In this document: positions 1 through 11,426 of the stretch, one piece after another
Numbering within the stretch: the stretch's first letter is position 1
How the letters are laid out: each line of letters starts with the position of its first letter
Assembly: GCA_030220185.1 (NCBI GenBank)
Contig: JASPKZ010007285.1
Location: 1,418,501-1,482,500 of the forward strand
Source of the DNA: Diploptera punctata
Taxonomy: Eukaryota > Arthropoda > Insecta > Blattodea > Blaberidae
Length of the DNA: 64,000 nucleotides
Direction of reading: 5' to 3'
Translations under genes and position numbers: made by a program
The notes under the pieces: generated by a model
What the model was told of the DNA's origin: nothing
What the model saw: only the letters and a program-made list of their open reading frames with translations
The model's database searches: none

Positions 1-498
1 TGGCACAATAAACATAGCGCAGGGATTTTTGAAAATTATGTTAAATACCAACATAAAATATTTTTGTTAACACGCCACGCAACGAAATTTAGCTAACAGG
101 AGGGATAATGCGATATGCGAGTTATAAAATCGATATATAATACCAGGGAATTACAGGAGAGAGCATGTTACAGGCCTGCACATGAATGTAATCAAAATTG
201 ACGCTCGAAAAATGCAAATGAACTATTGTTAATTATATTAAATACCTGTTTAATATAGATTTATGTTAAATTGACGTAGACGCAGACATGCCTTGAATGT
301 TAATGAAACCTAACCTACATGTGTTAACTCCTAGCATTAGACTGATATATGTAAAATATGGATATTCTATTCCACAGTTCCACCTGTGAATGTTCGGAGA
401 ACAAGTGACTGCTAGCGTTGTGTTGACTCTGGAGCCAATTGCCAACATGATTACGTACATAGGAGGGGATTCTATCCCAGGAAACCACCTACATTACG
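1..498. other. Unassigned AT-rich flank
   Basis: No gene, repeat unit or element end was recognised. The only open frame of note (266-460, minus) has no recognisable motif and lies in low-complexity AT-rich DNA. Confidence 0.5.
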
Positions 499-3400
499 AT
501 GGGAAAATGTTAGAGTTACATGGTCAAGTTGTTATTAATTTGAGAAGTTAGGAAGAGAAAATGGGCAAGTTATTGTTAGATGGGCAAGTTAGTGTTAGTT
601 TGGGCACGTTAGGGGGACATAATTGGCAAGTTAGTGTTAGATGGGCAAGTTAGGGGGACTTAATGGGCAAGCTAGTGTTAGATGGACAAATTAGTGTTAG
701 ATGGGCAAGTTGGTGTTAGTTTGGGCAAGTTAGGGAGAGACAATGGACAAGTTAGTGTTAGATGGGCAAGTTAGGGGGACATAATGGACATGCTAGTGTT
801 AGATAAGTAAATTAGTGTTAGATGGGCAAGTTAATGCTAGATGTGCAAGTTAGGATTAGATGGGCAAGTTAGGGGGACATAATGGACATGCTAGTGTTAG
901 ATGGGTAAATTAGTGTTAGATGGGCAATTTAATGTTAGATGGGGAAGTTAGTGATAGATGGGCAAGTTAGGGGGACATAATGGACATGCTAGTGTTATAT
1001 GGGTAAATTAGTGTTAGATGGGCAAGTTAATGTTAGATGGGCAAGTTAGGGGGACATAATGGGCATGCTAGTGTTAGATGGGCAAGTTAATGTTACATGG
1101 GCAAGTTAGTGTTAGATGGGCAAGTTAGGTGTTATAATGGGCAAGTTAGTGTTAGATGGGCAAATTAGTGTTAGATGGGCAAGTTAATGTTAGATGGGCA
1201 AGTTAGTGTTAGATGGGCAAATTAGGGTATTATAATGGGCAAATTGGTGTTAGATTGGCAAGTTAGTGTTAGATGGGTAAGTTAATGTTAGATGGGCAAG
1301 TTAGTGTTAGATGGGCAAGTTAGTGTTAGATGGGCAAGTTAGTGTTAGATGGGCAAGTTAGTGTTAGATGGGAAAGTTAGGGTGTTATAATGGGCAAGTT
1401 AGTGTTAGATTGGGCAAGTTAGTGTTAGATGGGCAAGTTAGTGTTAGATGGGCAAGTTAGTGTTAGATGGGCAAGTTAGGTGTTATAATGGGCAAGTTAG
1501 TGTTAGATGGGCAAGTTAGTGTTAGATGGGCAAGTTAGTGTTAGATGGGCAAGTTAGGGTGTTATAATGGGCAAGTTAGTGTTAGATGGGCAAGTTAGTG
1601 TTAGATGGGCAAGTTAGTGTTAGATGGGCAAGTTAGAGTGTTATAATGGGCAAGTTTAGTGTTAGATGGGCAAGTTAGTGTTAGATGGGCAAGTTAGTGT
1701 TAGATGGGCAAGTTAGGGTGTTATAATGGGCAAGTTAGTGTTAGATGGGCAAGTTAGTGTTAGATGGGCAAGTTGGTGTTAGATGGGCAAGTTAGGGTGT
1801 TATAATGGGCAAGTTGGTGTTAGATGGGCAAGTTGGTGTTAGATGGGCAAGTTGGTGTTAGATGGGCAAGTTAGGGTGTTATAATGGGCAAGTTGGTGTT
1901 AGATGGGCAAATTGGTGTTAGATGGGCAAATTGGTGTTAGATGGGCAAATTAAGGTGACATAATAGGCAAGTTAGTGTTAGATAGGCAAGTTAGTGTTAG
2001 ATGGGCAAGTTAGTGTTTGATGGGCAAGTTAGGGGGTTATAATGGGCAAGCTAGGTGTTAGATGGGCAAGTTGGTGTTAGATGGGCAAATTGGTGTTAGA
2101 TGGGCAAGTTAGGGGTGTTATAATGGGCAAGTTAGTGTTAGATTGACAAGTTAGTGTTAGATTGACAAGTTAGTGTTAGATGGACAAGTTAGGGTGACAT
2201 AATGGACATGCTAGTATTAGATGGGTAAGTTAGTGTTAGATGGGCAAGTTAGTGTTAGATGGGCAAGTTAGGGGGACATAATGGACATGCTAGTGTTAGA
2301 TGGGTAAATTAGTGTTAGAAGGGTAAGTTAATGTTAGATGGGCAAGTTAGTGTTAGATGGGCAAGTTAGTGTTAGATGGGCAAGTTAGTGTTAGATGGGC
2401 AAGTTAGTGTTAGATGGGCAAGTTAGGGGGACATAATGGACATGCTAGTGTTAGATGGGTAAATTAGTGTTAGATGGGTAAGTTAATGTTAGATGGGCAA
2501 GTTAGAGTTAGATGGGCAAGTTAGGGGACATAATGGACATGCTAGTGTTAGATGGGTAAATTAGTGTTAGATGGGAAAGTTAATGTTAGATGGGCAAGTT
2601 AGTGTTAGATGGGCAAGTTAGGGGGACATAATGGACATGCTAGTGTTAGATGGGTAAATTAGTGTTAGATGGGCAAGTTAGTGTTAGATGGGCAAGTTAG
2701 GGGGACATAATAGACATGCTAGTGTTAGATCGGTAAATTAGTGTTAGATGGGTAAGTTAGTGTTAGATGGGCAAGTTAGAGGGACATAATGGACATGCTT
2801 GTGTTAGATGGGTAAGTTAGTGTTAGATGGGTAAGTTAATATTAGATGGGCAAGTTAGGGGGACATAATAGACATGCTAGTGTTAGATGGGTAAGTTAGT
2901 GTTAGATGGGCAAGTTAGTGTTAGATGGGCAAATTAGGGGGACATAATGGACATGCTAGTGTTAGATGGGTAAGTTAATGTTAGATGGGCAAGTTAAGGG
3001 GACATAATAGACATGCTAGTGTTAGATGGGTAAGTTAGTGTTAGATGGGCAAGTTAGTGTTAGATGGGCAAGTTAGTGTTAGGATGGGCAAGTTAGGGGG
3101 ACATAATGGGCATGTTAGTGTTAGGTGGGCGTAAGTTAGTGTTAGGTGGGCAAGTTAGTGTTTGTTAGATGGGCAAGTTAGTGTTAGGTGGGTAAGTTAG
3201 TGTTAGGTGGGTAAGTTAGTGTTAGATGGGTAAGTTAGTGATAGATGGGCAAGTTAGTGTTAGATGGGCAAGTTAGTGTTAGATGGGCAAGTTAGTGGTA
3301 GTTTGGGCAAGTTAGGGTGATATAATGGACATGTTAGTGTATTAGGTGGGCAAGTTAGTGTTAGGTAGATGGGCAAGTTAGTGTTTAGGTGGGGAAGTTT

Positions 3401-5924
3401 AGTGTTACATAGTGGGCAAGTTTAGTGTTAGTTAGGTGGGTAAGTTAGTGTTAGTTAGGGGTAAGTTAGTGTTAGGTGGGTAAGTTAGTGTTAGATGGGT
3501 AAGTTAGTGTTAGATGGGCAAGTTAGTGGTAGTTTGGGCAAGTTAGTGTTAGGTGGGCAAGTTAGTGTTAGGTGGGTAAGTTAGTGTTAGATGGGCAAGT
3601 TAGTGTTAGATGGGTAAGTTAGTGTTAGATGGGTAAGTTAGTGTTAGGTGGGTAAGTTAGTGTTAGATGGGTAAGTAAGTGTTAGATGGGCAAGTTAGTG
3701 TTAGATGGGCAAGTTAGTGGTAGTTTGGGCAAGTTAGTGTTAGGTGGGTAAGTTAGTGTTAGGTGGGCAAGTTAGTGTTAGTTAGATGGGCAAGTTAGTG
3801 TTAGGTGGGTAAGTTAGTGTTAGGTGGGTAAGTTAGTGTTAGATGGGTAAGTTAGTGTTAGATGGGCAAGTTAGTGTTAGATGGGCAAGTTAGTGTTAGA
3901 TGGGCAAGTTAGTGGTAGTTTGGGCAAGTTAGTGATAGGTGGGTAAGTTAGTGTTAGGTGGGCAAGTTAGTGTTAGTTAGATGGGCAAGTTAGTGTTAGG
4001 TGGGTAAGTTAGTGTTAGGTGGGCAAGTTAGTGTTAGTTAGGTGGGCAAGTTAGTGTTAGTTAGATGGGTAAGTTAGTGTTAGGTGGGTAAGTTAGTGTT
4101 AGATGGGTAAGTTAGTGTTAGATGGGCAAGTTAGTGGTAGTTTGGGCAAGTTAGTGTTAGGTGGGCAAGTTAGTGTTAGGTGGGTAAGTTAGTGTTAGTT
4201 TAGTGGGCAAGTTAGGGTGTTATAATGGGTAAGTTAGTGTTAGATGGGTAAGTTAGTGTTAGGTGGGCAAGTTAGTGTTAGATGGGCAAGTTAGTGTTAG
4301 ATGGGTAAGTTAGTGTTAGATGGGTAAGTTAGTGTTAGATGGGTAAGTTAGTGTTAGATGGGCAAGTTAGTGTTAGATGGGCAAGTTAGTGGTACATTTT
4401 GGGCAAGTTAGTGTTAGGTGGGTAAGTTTGAGTGTTAGGTGGGCAAGTTAGTGTTAGTTAGATGGGCAAGGTAGGGTGTTATAATGGGTAAGTTAGTGTT
4501 TGGTGGGTAAGTTAGTGTTAGATGGGTAAGTTAGTGTTAGATGGGCAAGTTAGGTGACATAATGGGCAAGTTAGTGGTAGTTTGGGCAAGTTAGGTGTTA
4601 GGTGGGTAAGTTAGTGTTAGGTGGGCAAGTTAGTGTTAGTTAGATGGGCAAGTTAGTGTTAGGTGGGTAAGTTAGTGTTAGGTGGGCAAGTTAGTGTTAG
4701 TTAGGTGGGCAAGTTAGTGTTAGTTAGATGGGTAAGTTAGGGGGACATAATGGACAAGCTAGTGTTAGGTGGGCAAATTAGTGTTAGATGGGCAAGTTAG
4801 TGTTAGTTTGGGCAAGTTACGGAGAGAAAATGGGCATGTTAATTTTAGTTTTGGCAAGTTAGGGTGAGTCAGTGTGCAAGTTAGTGTTAGTTTGGGTAAG
4901 TTAGGGAGATATAATGGGGAAGGTAGTATTAGTTGGGGCAAATTAGGGAAATATAATGAGCAAGTTAGGATTAGATGGACAAGTTAGTGTTAGTTTCGGC
5001 AAATTAGAGAGACATAATGGGAATGTTAGTGTTAGATGGGCAAGTTAGGGGAACATGATAGGCAAGATAGTGTTAGATGGGCAAGTTAGGGGGACATAAT
5101 AGGCAAGTTAGTGTTAGAAAGGTAAGTTGGTGTTAGTTTGGGCAAGTTAGGGGGGCATAATGGGCAAGTTAGGGGGGCATAATGGGCAAGTTAGTGTTAG
5201 AAGGGCAAGTTAGTGTTAGTTTGGGCAAGCTAGGGGGCATAATGGGCAAGTTAGGGGGGCATAATGGGCAAGTTAGTGTTAGAATGGCAAGTTAGTGTTA
5301 GTTTGGGCAAGTTTGGGAAGCATAATGGGCAAGTTAGTGTTAGTTTGGGCACGTTAGGTGGACACAATGGGTACGTTAGTGTTAAATGGGCAAGTTAGGG
5401 GACACAATGGGTAAGTTAGGGTTAGATAGGTACGTTAGTGTTAGTTTGGGCAAGTTAGGGGGGCATAATGGGCAAGTTAGGGAGGCATAATGGGCAAGTT
5501 AGTGTTAGAAGGGCAAGTTAGTATTAGTTTGGGCAAGTTAGGGAAGCATAATGGGCAAGTTAGTGTTAGTTTGGGCACGTTAGGTGGACACAATGGGTAC
5601 GTTAGTGTTAAATGGGCAAGTTAGGGGACACAATGGGTAAGTTAGGGTTAGATAGGTACGTTAGTGTTAGTTTTTGGGTAAGTTAGGGGACATCATTTTC
5701 AAGTTAGTGTTAGATGGGCAAATTAGTGTTAGTTTGGGCAAGTTAAGGGGACATAATGGGTAAGTTAGTGTTAGATAGGTACGTTAGTGTTAGTTTGGTC
5801 AAGTTAGGGGGACGTAATGGACAAGTTAGTGTTAGATGGGCAAGTTAGTTTTAACTTGGGCAAGTTAGGGAGAGAAAATGGGTGAGTGTTAGTTTGGGCA
5901 AGTTAGGTTGAGAAAATGTGCGAA
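499..5924 (+). repeat. 5.4-kb minisatellite, 19-bp monomer with higher-order units
   Basis: The basic monomer is ATGGGCAAGTTAGTGTTAG (19 bp), repeated with variation for 5.4 kb. It is organised in blocks. From about 1384 to 1960 every third or fourth monomer is replaced by a 22-bp variant containing GTGTTATAAT, at 1482, 1561, 1640, 1720, 1799 and 1878, a strict 79-80 bp period. From about 2170 to 3110 the spacer monomer contains GGGGGACATAATGGACATGC. From 3110 to 4740 the variants GGTGGGTAAG and GTTAGTTAG dominate. From 4740 onward a GGGGGCATAATGGG variant dominates. The plus strand is G-rich and C-poor. No open frame of any length is maintained. The edges are degenerate monomers, so the end points are approximate. 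Confidence 0.97.
5351..5676 (+). repeat. 226-bp segmental duplication inside the minisatellite
   Basis: The phrase GGGCACGTTAGGTGGACACA and about 135 bp around it, including the same private variants (GGGTACG, TTAAATGGG, GGTTAGATAGGTACG), occur at about 5348 and again at about 5574. The 226-bp offset shows that a block of roughly a dozen monomers was duplicated as one piece. Confidence 0.85.
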
Positions 5925-6191
5925 TTATACACCAGATTTGTTTACTATTTACTTGATAGTTAGTGGGTTTCTCTGATAAGTGGTAACACTGTCTACGTAA
6001 TGACTAATACATATTTTGCATTGCAAATATGGTGATTTCTGGTTACTTTGAGTTCAACTTGTCACTTCATTTTAAGGCATTGCTCACTTGTTTTAAAAAA
6101 CTCAATTTATATATTTCTCACAGGTAATAATTCACATACTGCAACAATAAATTATGTGTTTTCCGTTTTTTTTTATTTACATGTATGTACA
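5925..6191. other. Unassigned spacer
   Basis: AT-rich sequence between the minisatellite and the first LINE copy. Nothing recognised. Confidence 0.5.
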
Positions 6192-6830
6192 AATCAATAA
6201 AACAAAATGTATGTTCACGCGTAGGAATACAATATGGAAATGGACAGCTAATGACAAACGAGGGAAATTTTAAACAAGTGGTTGAATTCAAATACCTAGG
6301 AACAATAGTTAGATAGGAATGAGATGCACAAAGAAATTAAACATAGGCTCAATTCTGGAAATGCATCCTATTATAAAATCAAGGCCCCTTTTTTCGTCGC
6401 CCCAACTTCTCTCAAGAAAAGTGAAACTGAAAAATATATAAAACTATTATTCTCCTACTTGTATTATATGGATGCGAAACATGGACTCTCACTATAAGGG
6501 TGCAGAAAATATTACGAGTATCTGATAATAAACTTGTTAGGAAAATTTTTGAACCAAAGAGAGATAAACAGAGAGGCGAATGGAGAAGACTACATAACAG
6601 TGACCTATATGATCTTTAGAGGACACGAGATATGATAAGAATAGTTAAATCTCGTAGACTGCGATGGGCAGGACATGTGACACGAATGGGGAATGAAAGG
6701 CTGTCATGTAAATTTTCTTGTAGGAAAAAAAGAGAGAAAACGTCCATCTGGTAGAACAAGACTGAAGTTGGAGAATAACTTTAACTATGATTTGGGGGAT
6801 GTAGAATATACAGGAGACTATTGGAAAACA

Positions 6831-7584
6831 GAAAAATAGAATAGGGACGGTTCCTCAGACAAGTTAAAGATGTACAAAACTAGGATTACAAATACAGATA
6901 TAAGAAAACCCGCCATAGCATGTCCCAAGCCAGGTTGAAAAAGGGTGGAGGGAGGAGTAACACCTTGTAAAAATAACCTTGGTTCAGCTTGCACAGCTGT
7001 TAGTACCTTGTGAGGGTCCCTTGCCAGGGTTACGGTGAAGACCTCAACGGCAGATGCAGCGGAGAAGGAGTCCTTCGGTACGGTGTACCTGGCGGAAGAG
7101 GCAACTCTACATCTACTGCCTTGTAGATTGACAAACGGGCGGATGGGGTTCGTTAGTCCTGCAAGACAACCCATCTAGGAGAGACAACTCCGAAATAAAA
7201 CGGGGCAGGCTGAGCTCTGGAGCTGGGTGAAGGCAATCGGCCTAGGGAGGAAACCCCGAATAATAAACCCGCCATGAAAACGGGCTAGCAACCCTCTTCT
7301 TATACAGGTTCTCGCAGTCCCAAGGATCAAGCCTCGGATCAAAGACGGAATCCGAAAATATTGGAGCCATATAGAAGAATGGAAGAAAACCGATTTGCAA
7401 AAAGAGCTAAAGAAGATAGACCAATGGACGGGAGAACAACAAGAGGAAGACCAGCCAAGAGATGGATAGACAGTGAATGCACATCCAGTACGTCTTCCTC
7501 CGAGGAGTGATTTTGGAAATAAACAGGATGAAAATCCTACAAATTAAGTTTAAGTAGAAGAAGAAGAAGAAGAAGAAGAAGAAT
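6831..7584 (+). mobile_element. Non-LTR element with 5' module, RT tail and GAA repeat
   Basis: The GC-richer leader (about 6930-7310) has no long frame in sense. It is followed by a short RT C-terminal remnant (RTTRGRPAKRWIDS around 7430-7470), a shared 3' end (CTTCCTCCGAGG to CCTACAAATTAAG) and (GAA)n at 7556-7583. The same 3' end recurs in reverse at 59131-59210. Leader plus tail without the middle suggests internal deletion. Its 3' end abuts another LINE end (7585-7800), and both lie inside the same 10-bp duplication. Confidence 0.7.
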
Positions 7585-7800
7585 TAAAAATGCAGCCTTT
7601 ATTGGATAAAGTCACGAATTATAGACAAAAGTGGATTGATCACATGAATGGAATGAATAAGGAGAGAGATCCACTATTAGCTAGAAATTATCAAGCAAGA
7701 GGAAGATGTGATGTCGGATGACCTTGAAAAGTTGGGCTGATGCATTATGAAGTCGGAACTAGCAATTGCCTTATCTTTGGAGTGATGATGATGATGATGA
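7585..7800 (+). mobile_element. RT-B LINE 3' end with GAT tail
   Basis: It encodes a remnant of the RT-B C-terminus (DKVTNYRQKWIDHMNGMN, compare DKMDTYRQKWKQHIDRMN at 15.5 kb on the other strand), then GRCDVG and a (GAT)n tail at 7783-7800. It is 5'-truncated. Confidence 0.8.
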
Positions 7801-7895
7801 TTGGAAAACATCTCATGATAGGTATATATGGAGAGCTTATGACGGCGCGGCCATGAACCTATGGGTTCAATACTGCCAGTGAGTTAGTTAGTAGG

Positions 7896-8432
7896 TGGTA
7901 CCGTGGCATAGAATCCCAAGTATTGTATGGATCGTCCTGTACTAGGGGAATGTGAAGAAAGTAAGGTGGTATTTCTGGAGGTTAGCTCCGGCAGTGGCCA
8001 CAGTAGATTCGCTATCAGAAACTAGATCACGTTTTGCGTGGATAGTCAGAAATTCATATCAAGTTCAATTGAATCTATTTCAAAAAAAACTGATGAGGTC
8101 GACTATGCCGCAAACTTCAAGATTACTGGTTCGATTCTACAGACAGCTCATTGAATTTATATAACCTTAAATATATTTTGAAAACCATTTATTTTCTTTT
8201 CTTTTAGAAATTACAGTCAGTGCATGGAATCCGTTTTAAATAGAGACAGCGCTGGAAATGAAATATCTAGGAGTCTTGTACCTCATGACAGCTCCAACCT
8301 AATGCATTAAATAAACGCTATCCCGATATTTCTACACTTGACATTTGTAGAGTTAGAAGATTATAATGCAGACCAAGATAAATTATTAAAGTCCTACTCC
8401 TTGCTTGTCTCCGCCTACACAAAAAGCTACAA
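7896..8432. other. Unassigned spacer
   Basis: A 70-codon frame at 7952-8164 has no recognisable motif and is not supported as a gene. No element ends were recognised. Confidence 0.45.
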
Positions 8433-8570
8433 CTACCTAATTAACTAACTCACCGACACTACGAACCCCCAGGTTCATGGCCGCCCGGATTTATGCTCTC
8501 CATAATTCCCATGTAGAGATAATGTTTTAAAATCAGACCCTGTATAATTTTCCTCCCTCAAACCATAGCC
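8433..8570 (-). mobile_element. RT-A LINE 3' end only
   Basis: About 135 bp of the RT-A terminus in reverse: tail AATTAACTAACTCAC, the GAACC...GGTTCATGGCC end and the DYTG-coding segment. It abuts a second, longer RT-A copy in the same orientation. Confidence 0.85.
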
Positions 8571-9405
8571 AATGCAACTAACTCACTGGCTCTATTGAAC
8601 CTGTAGGTTCATGGCTGCAAGATCATAAGCTCTCCATACGTCTCTATCCTGAGCTAATGTTTTCCAAGTATCCCCTGTATATTCTACTACCCTCAAATCA
8701 TGGATAATGTTATTCTCCCGCTTCATTCTTGGTCTACCAACTGGGCGTTTTCCCTCTGGTTTTCCTACCAGAAAGCTTCCATGCACATCTTTCATTCCCC
8801 ATTCGTGCCACATGTCCAGCCCATCGTAGCCTACGAGACTTAACTGTTCTTATTATATCTGACTTCCTATACATATCATGTAGCTCACTATTATGTAGTC
8901 TTCTCCATTCACCTGTCTGTTCATCTCTTTTTGGCCCAAACATTTTTCTAAGAACTTTATTCTCAAATACTTGTAATCTCCTTTCCTCCCTTAGAGTAAG
9001 AGTTCATGTTTCGTATCTATATAATGAAACTGGGGGAATAAATGTTTCATATATTTTCAGTTAGACGTTTCTTGAAACGAGTTGGGACGTAAAGAGTCTC
9101 TGCAATGCATAATATTACGCATTTCCAGAATTTTGAACCTATGTTAGATTTCTTTGTGCATCTCATTCCTATTTGTGATTATTGTTCCTAGATACGTCTT
9201 CAAAATTTCCTTAATTTGTAATTATCTGTCAATATCCGTAATATAACGCATTTATTATGAACATATATATATATATATATATATATTGATGTTTACTTCT
9301 AGTACCAATTTCTTAGCGTTATTCAATACTGTGTCTGTGTTAGCCTTTAGTGTATCCTCGTTATCGCTCAATAATTCTGTATCATGAGCATAAACTATCA
9401 TGGTT
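8571..9405 (-). mobile_element. RT-A LINE, 3' part reaching the RT palm motif
   Basis: This reverse-strand copy runs from its AACTAACTCACTGGC tail at 8577 through VGRPRMKREN, RLRWAGHVARM and FGPKRDEQTGEWRR. After an AT microsatellite (9258-9286) it continues with reverse-transcriptase sequence upstream of the usual truncation point: IVYAHDTELLSDNEDTLK at about 9345-9405. This is the palm-domain motif C region, but the first catalytic aspartate of YADD is replaced by histidine. Frames are broken. It is one of few RT-A copies here that keep this part. Confidence 0.85.
9258..9286. repeat. (AT)n microsatellite inside RT-A
   Basis: A pure AT dinucleotide run replaces about 30 bp of the LINE between its ISKTKYMVTRRN-coding segment and the LVLEVNI-coding segment. 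Confidence 0.9.
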
Positions 9406-9417
9406 GATGCAATTCTC

Positions 9418-9535
9418 CTAATTCACATTTTGGTCTACCTAGCGGACGCTTTTCCTCCGGTTTCCCATCAAGTTCCTAGAAAACTCTTTCATTTCCATTA
9501 ATGCCACATCGAAGATTACTAGATTTAACAGCTTT
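9418..9535 (-). mobile_element. Degenerate RT-A fragment
   Basis: Reverse-strand remnant resembling the RWAGHVARMGNER...GKPEGKRPVGRPR segment, with stops. It has no tail and no duplicated flanks. Confidence 0.6.
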
Positions 9536-9804
9536 CGGGTGGCATAATGAAAAATAACGTAAATTAAATGTAGCTATCCTACCTAAGTATCTTCCGCGGT
9601 GAACCGGTAGTTATGTTACTTGCCACTTGTTCCAAAGATCGCGGGTCCAAACCCTGTCGGGATCGAGGGATATTTTAGGATGGAAAAATCCAAGGACAAG
9701 TCCTTCAGTCTGTAGTCTGAAGTCCCTAGTCTGAAGATTTTTCAGGCTCGTAAAAGAAACTTAAGCCTGAAAAAAGAAGCTCCTAAGATAAACGTACGAT
9801 TTCA
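9536..9804. other. Unassigned spacer with a SINE-like leader remnant
   Basis: 9595-9680 contains a weak A-box/B-box-like pattern (GTGAACCGGTAGTTATG... GGGTCCAAACCC) but no body matching the other SINEs, so no call is made. Confidence 0.35.
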
Positions 9805-10697
9805 TCGTCATAAGTAATGCCACGAGTGATTTACAATTTATCTAGAGAATTTGTAAATCAAAAGTGGAATTTTTGCCACCATTTAACGAATAAAAGTAAG
9901 CTGTTTGCTCACAAATCATTATTTAAATATAGCTATTTTAAAATATTTGTGTATTTAATTTAAACGATGATGTTTGAAAACAAATGAGAAATGTTTGGTT
10001 ATGTTTCATTTCTTCATCACTGCAACTTGGTCATAATATTTATTGCCAAATAGTATCGCAATATTGTAAGAATGCACCAAGTGGAAAAAAACAACACATC
10101 AAACTGTATATTATAACCAAATTATAGGTTTTTTTTTCGGGAAAGAACTTAATAAAATCATTATTTAAAAACACAATTATTGAACACAATTATCAAATGT
10201 GTAGGTGGAAGGAATCTGCTCATTATTTATTATAACTAACAAACTAACTAACTAACTCACTGGCACTATCGAACCCGTAGGTTCCTGGCTGCATGGACAT
10301 AAGCTCTCCATACATCCCTATCCTGAGCTAATGTTTTCCAATCATTCCCTGTTTAATCTACTTTCCTCAAATCATAGTTAATGTTATTCTCCCACCTCAT
10401 TCTTGGTCTACCAACTGGGAGCTTTCCCTATGGTTTTCCTACAAGAAACTTCCATGCACGTCTTTCATCCTCCATTCGTGGCACATGTCCTGCCCATCGC
10501 AGTCTACTATATTCAACATATTTGTTAGAGAGTCAGTCACTGCAAAATAATGCTCTGCCCTGTTCAGAATATTAAAAAAAGGGGGAGCTTTCTTTATTTT
10601 GATAATCGAAATTCCATAATTATCAAGGTGTAAAACAAAATTCATTGAAATGTGATTGGTCATTGACTCCATTTGGTGCATGAGTTAAATACTCCAA
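9805..10697 (-). mobile_element. MT1 non-autonomous element, split by RT-A
   Basis: 9805-10227 and 10516-10697 match the reverse of the MT1 copy at 37798-38405. It has the ATAAGTAATGCCACGAGTGA end (with a shortened terminal hairpin), the body around TTTGAAAACAAATGAGAA, and the opposite end ATTGGTCATTGACTCC...GAGTTAAATA. An RT-A 3' piece (10228-10515) sits in the middle. No frame is present. Confidence 0.75.
10228..10515 (-). mobile_element. RT-A LINE 3' end nested in MT1
   Basis: The tail AACAAACTAACTAACTAACTCAC at 10228-10250 is followed by the RT-A end, up to the segment coding RLRWAGHV, where it is truncated. No clear target-site duplication was found at the MT1 junctions. Confidence 0.85.
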
Positions 10698-11426
10698 GTA
10701 ATATCAATAAAACTAAATATATGGTCACACGTAGAAATACATTATATAATAGAAATGGACAGCTAATGACAAATGAGGGAAATTTTGAGTAAGTGGCTGA
10801 ATTCATATACCTAGGAACAATAATCACAAATAGAAATGAGATGCACAAAGAAATTAAACATAGGCTCAATTCTGGAGATGCATTGCAGAGACTCTTGATG
10901 TCCCAACTCCTTTCAAAAAACGTTAAACTGAAAATATATAAAACTATTATTCTACCAGTTATATTATATGGATGCGAAACATGGACTCTTACTTTAAGGG
11001 AGGAAAGGAGATTACAAGTATTTGAGAATAAAGTACTTAAGAAAATTTTTGGACCAAAGAGAGATGTACAGACAGGTGAATAATGGAGAAGACTACATAA
11101 CAATGAACTACATGGTCTTTATAGGAAGCCAGATATAATGAGAACAGTTAAGTCTCGTAGACTGCGATGGGCAGGACATGTTGCACGTATGGGGAATGAA
11201 AGACTTACATGGAAGCTGCTTGTAGAAAGCCAGAGGGAAAACGCCTAATTGGTAGACCAAGAATGAGGTGGGAGAGAATAACATTAACTATGATTTGTGG
11301 GAAGTAGATTATACAGGGAATGATTGGAAAGAATTAGCTCACGATAGGGATGTATGGAGAGCTTATGTCCGCGCGGCCATGAACCTACGGGGTTCGATAG
11401 TGCCAGTGAGTAGGTAAGTAATATCA
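10696..11426 (+). mobile_element. RT-A LINE, 3' part
   Basis: Forward copy from the SISKTKYMVTRRN-like start to a GAGTAGGTAAGTAAT tail at about 11409. The best frame (10793-11083) covers FIYLGTIITNRNEMHKEIKHR through LYGCETWTLTLREERRLQVF to FGPKRD and then hits a stop. A stretch coding the CYYA residues is missing. AAGTAATATCA occurs at both ends (10696 and 11416), but RT-A itself has a near match at its 5' edge, so a target-site duplication is only possible. Confidence 0.88.

Larger units (their letters stand above)
6192..7895 (+). mobile_element. RT-A LINE, 3' part, split by a nested insertion
   Basis: 6192-6830 and 7801-7895 are one RT-A copy. It begins at the ISKTKYMVTRRN region, runs through the C-terminal RT domain (degenerate YGCETWTL, then RLRWAGHVTRM at about 6655) and ends at 7881 in GAGTTAGTTAGTAGG. 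Several stops and frameshifts make it a pseudogene. The copy is interrupted at 6831. The ten bases TTGGAAAACA at 6821-6830 are repeated at 7801-7810, where the LINE resumes, so 6831-7800 is an insertion with a target-site duplication. Confidence 0.9.

Noticed and set aside
499..5924. Telomeric repeat of insects (TTAGG)n
   Set aside because: GTTAGG occurs often, but the period is 19 bp, not 5, and no run of pure TTAGG exists.
6818..7174. 118-codon minus-strand frame as a gene
   Set aside because: It lies antisense in the leader of an inserted LINE and has no recognised domain.
10696..11426. AAGTAATATCA as a certain target duplication of RT-A
   Set aside because: RT-A has a near-identical stretch at this internal position (AAGTAAATATCA), so the 5' copy may be LINE sequence.
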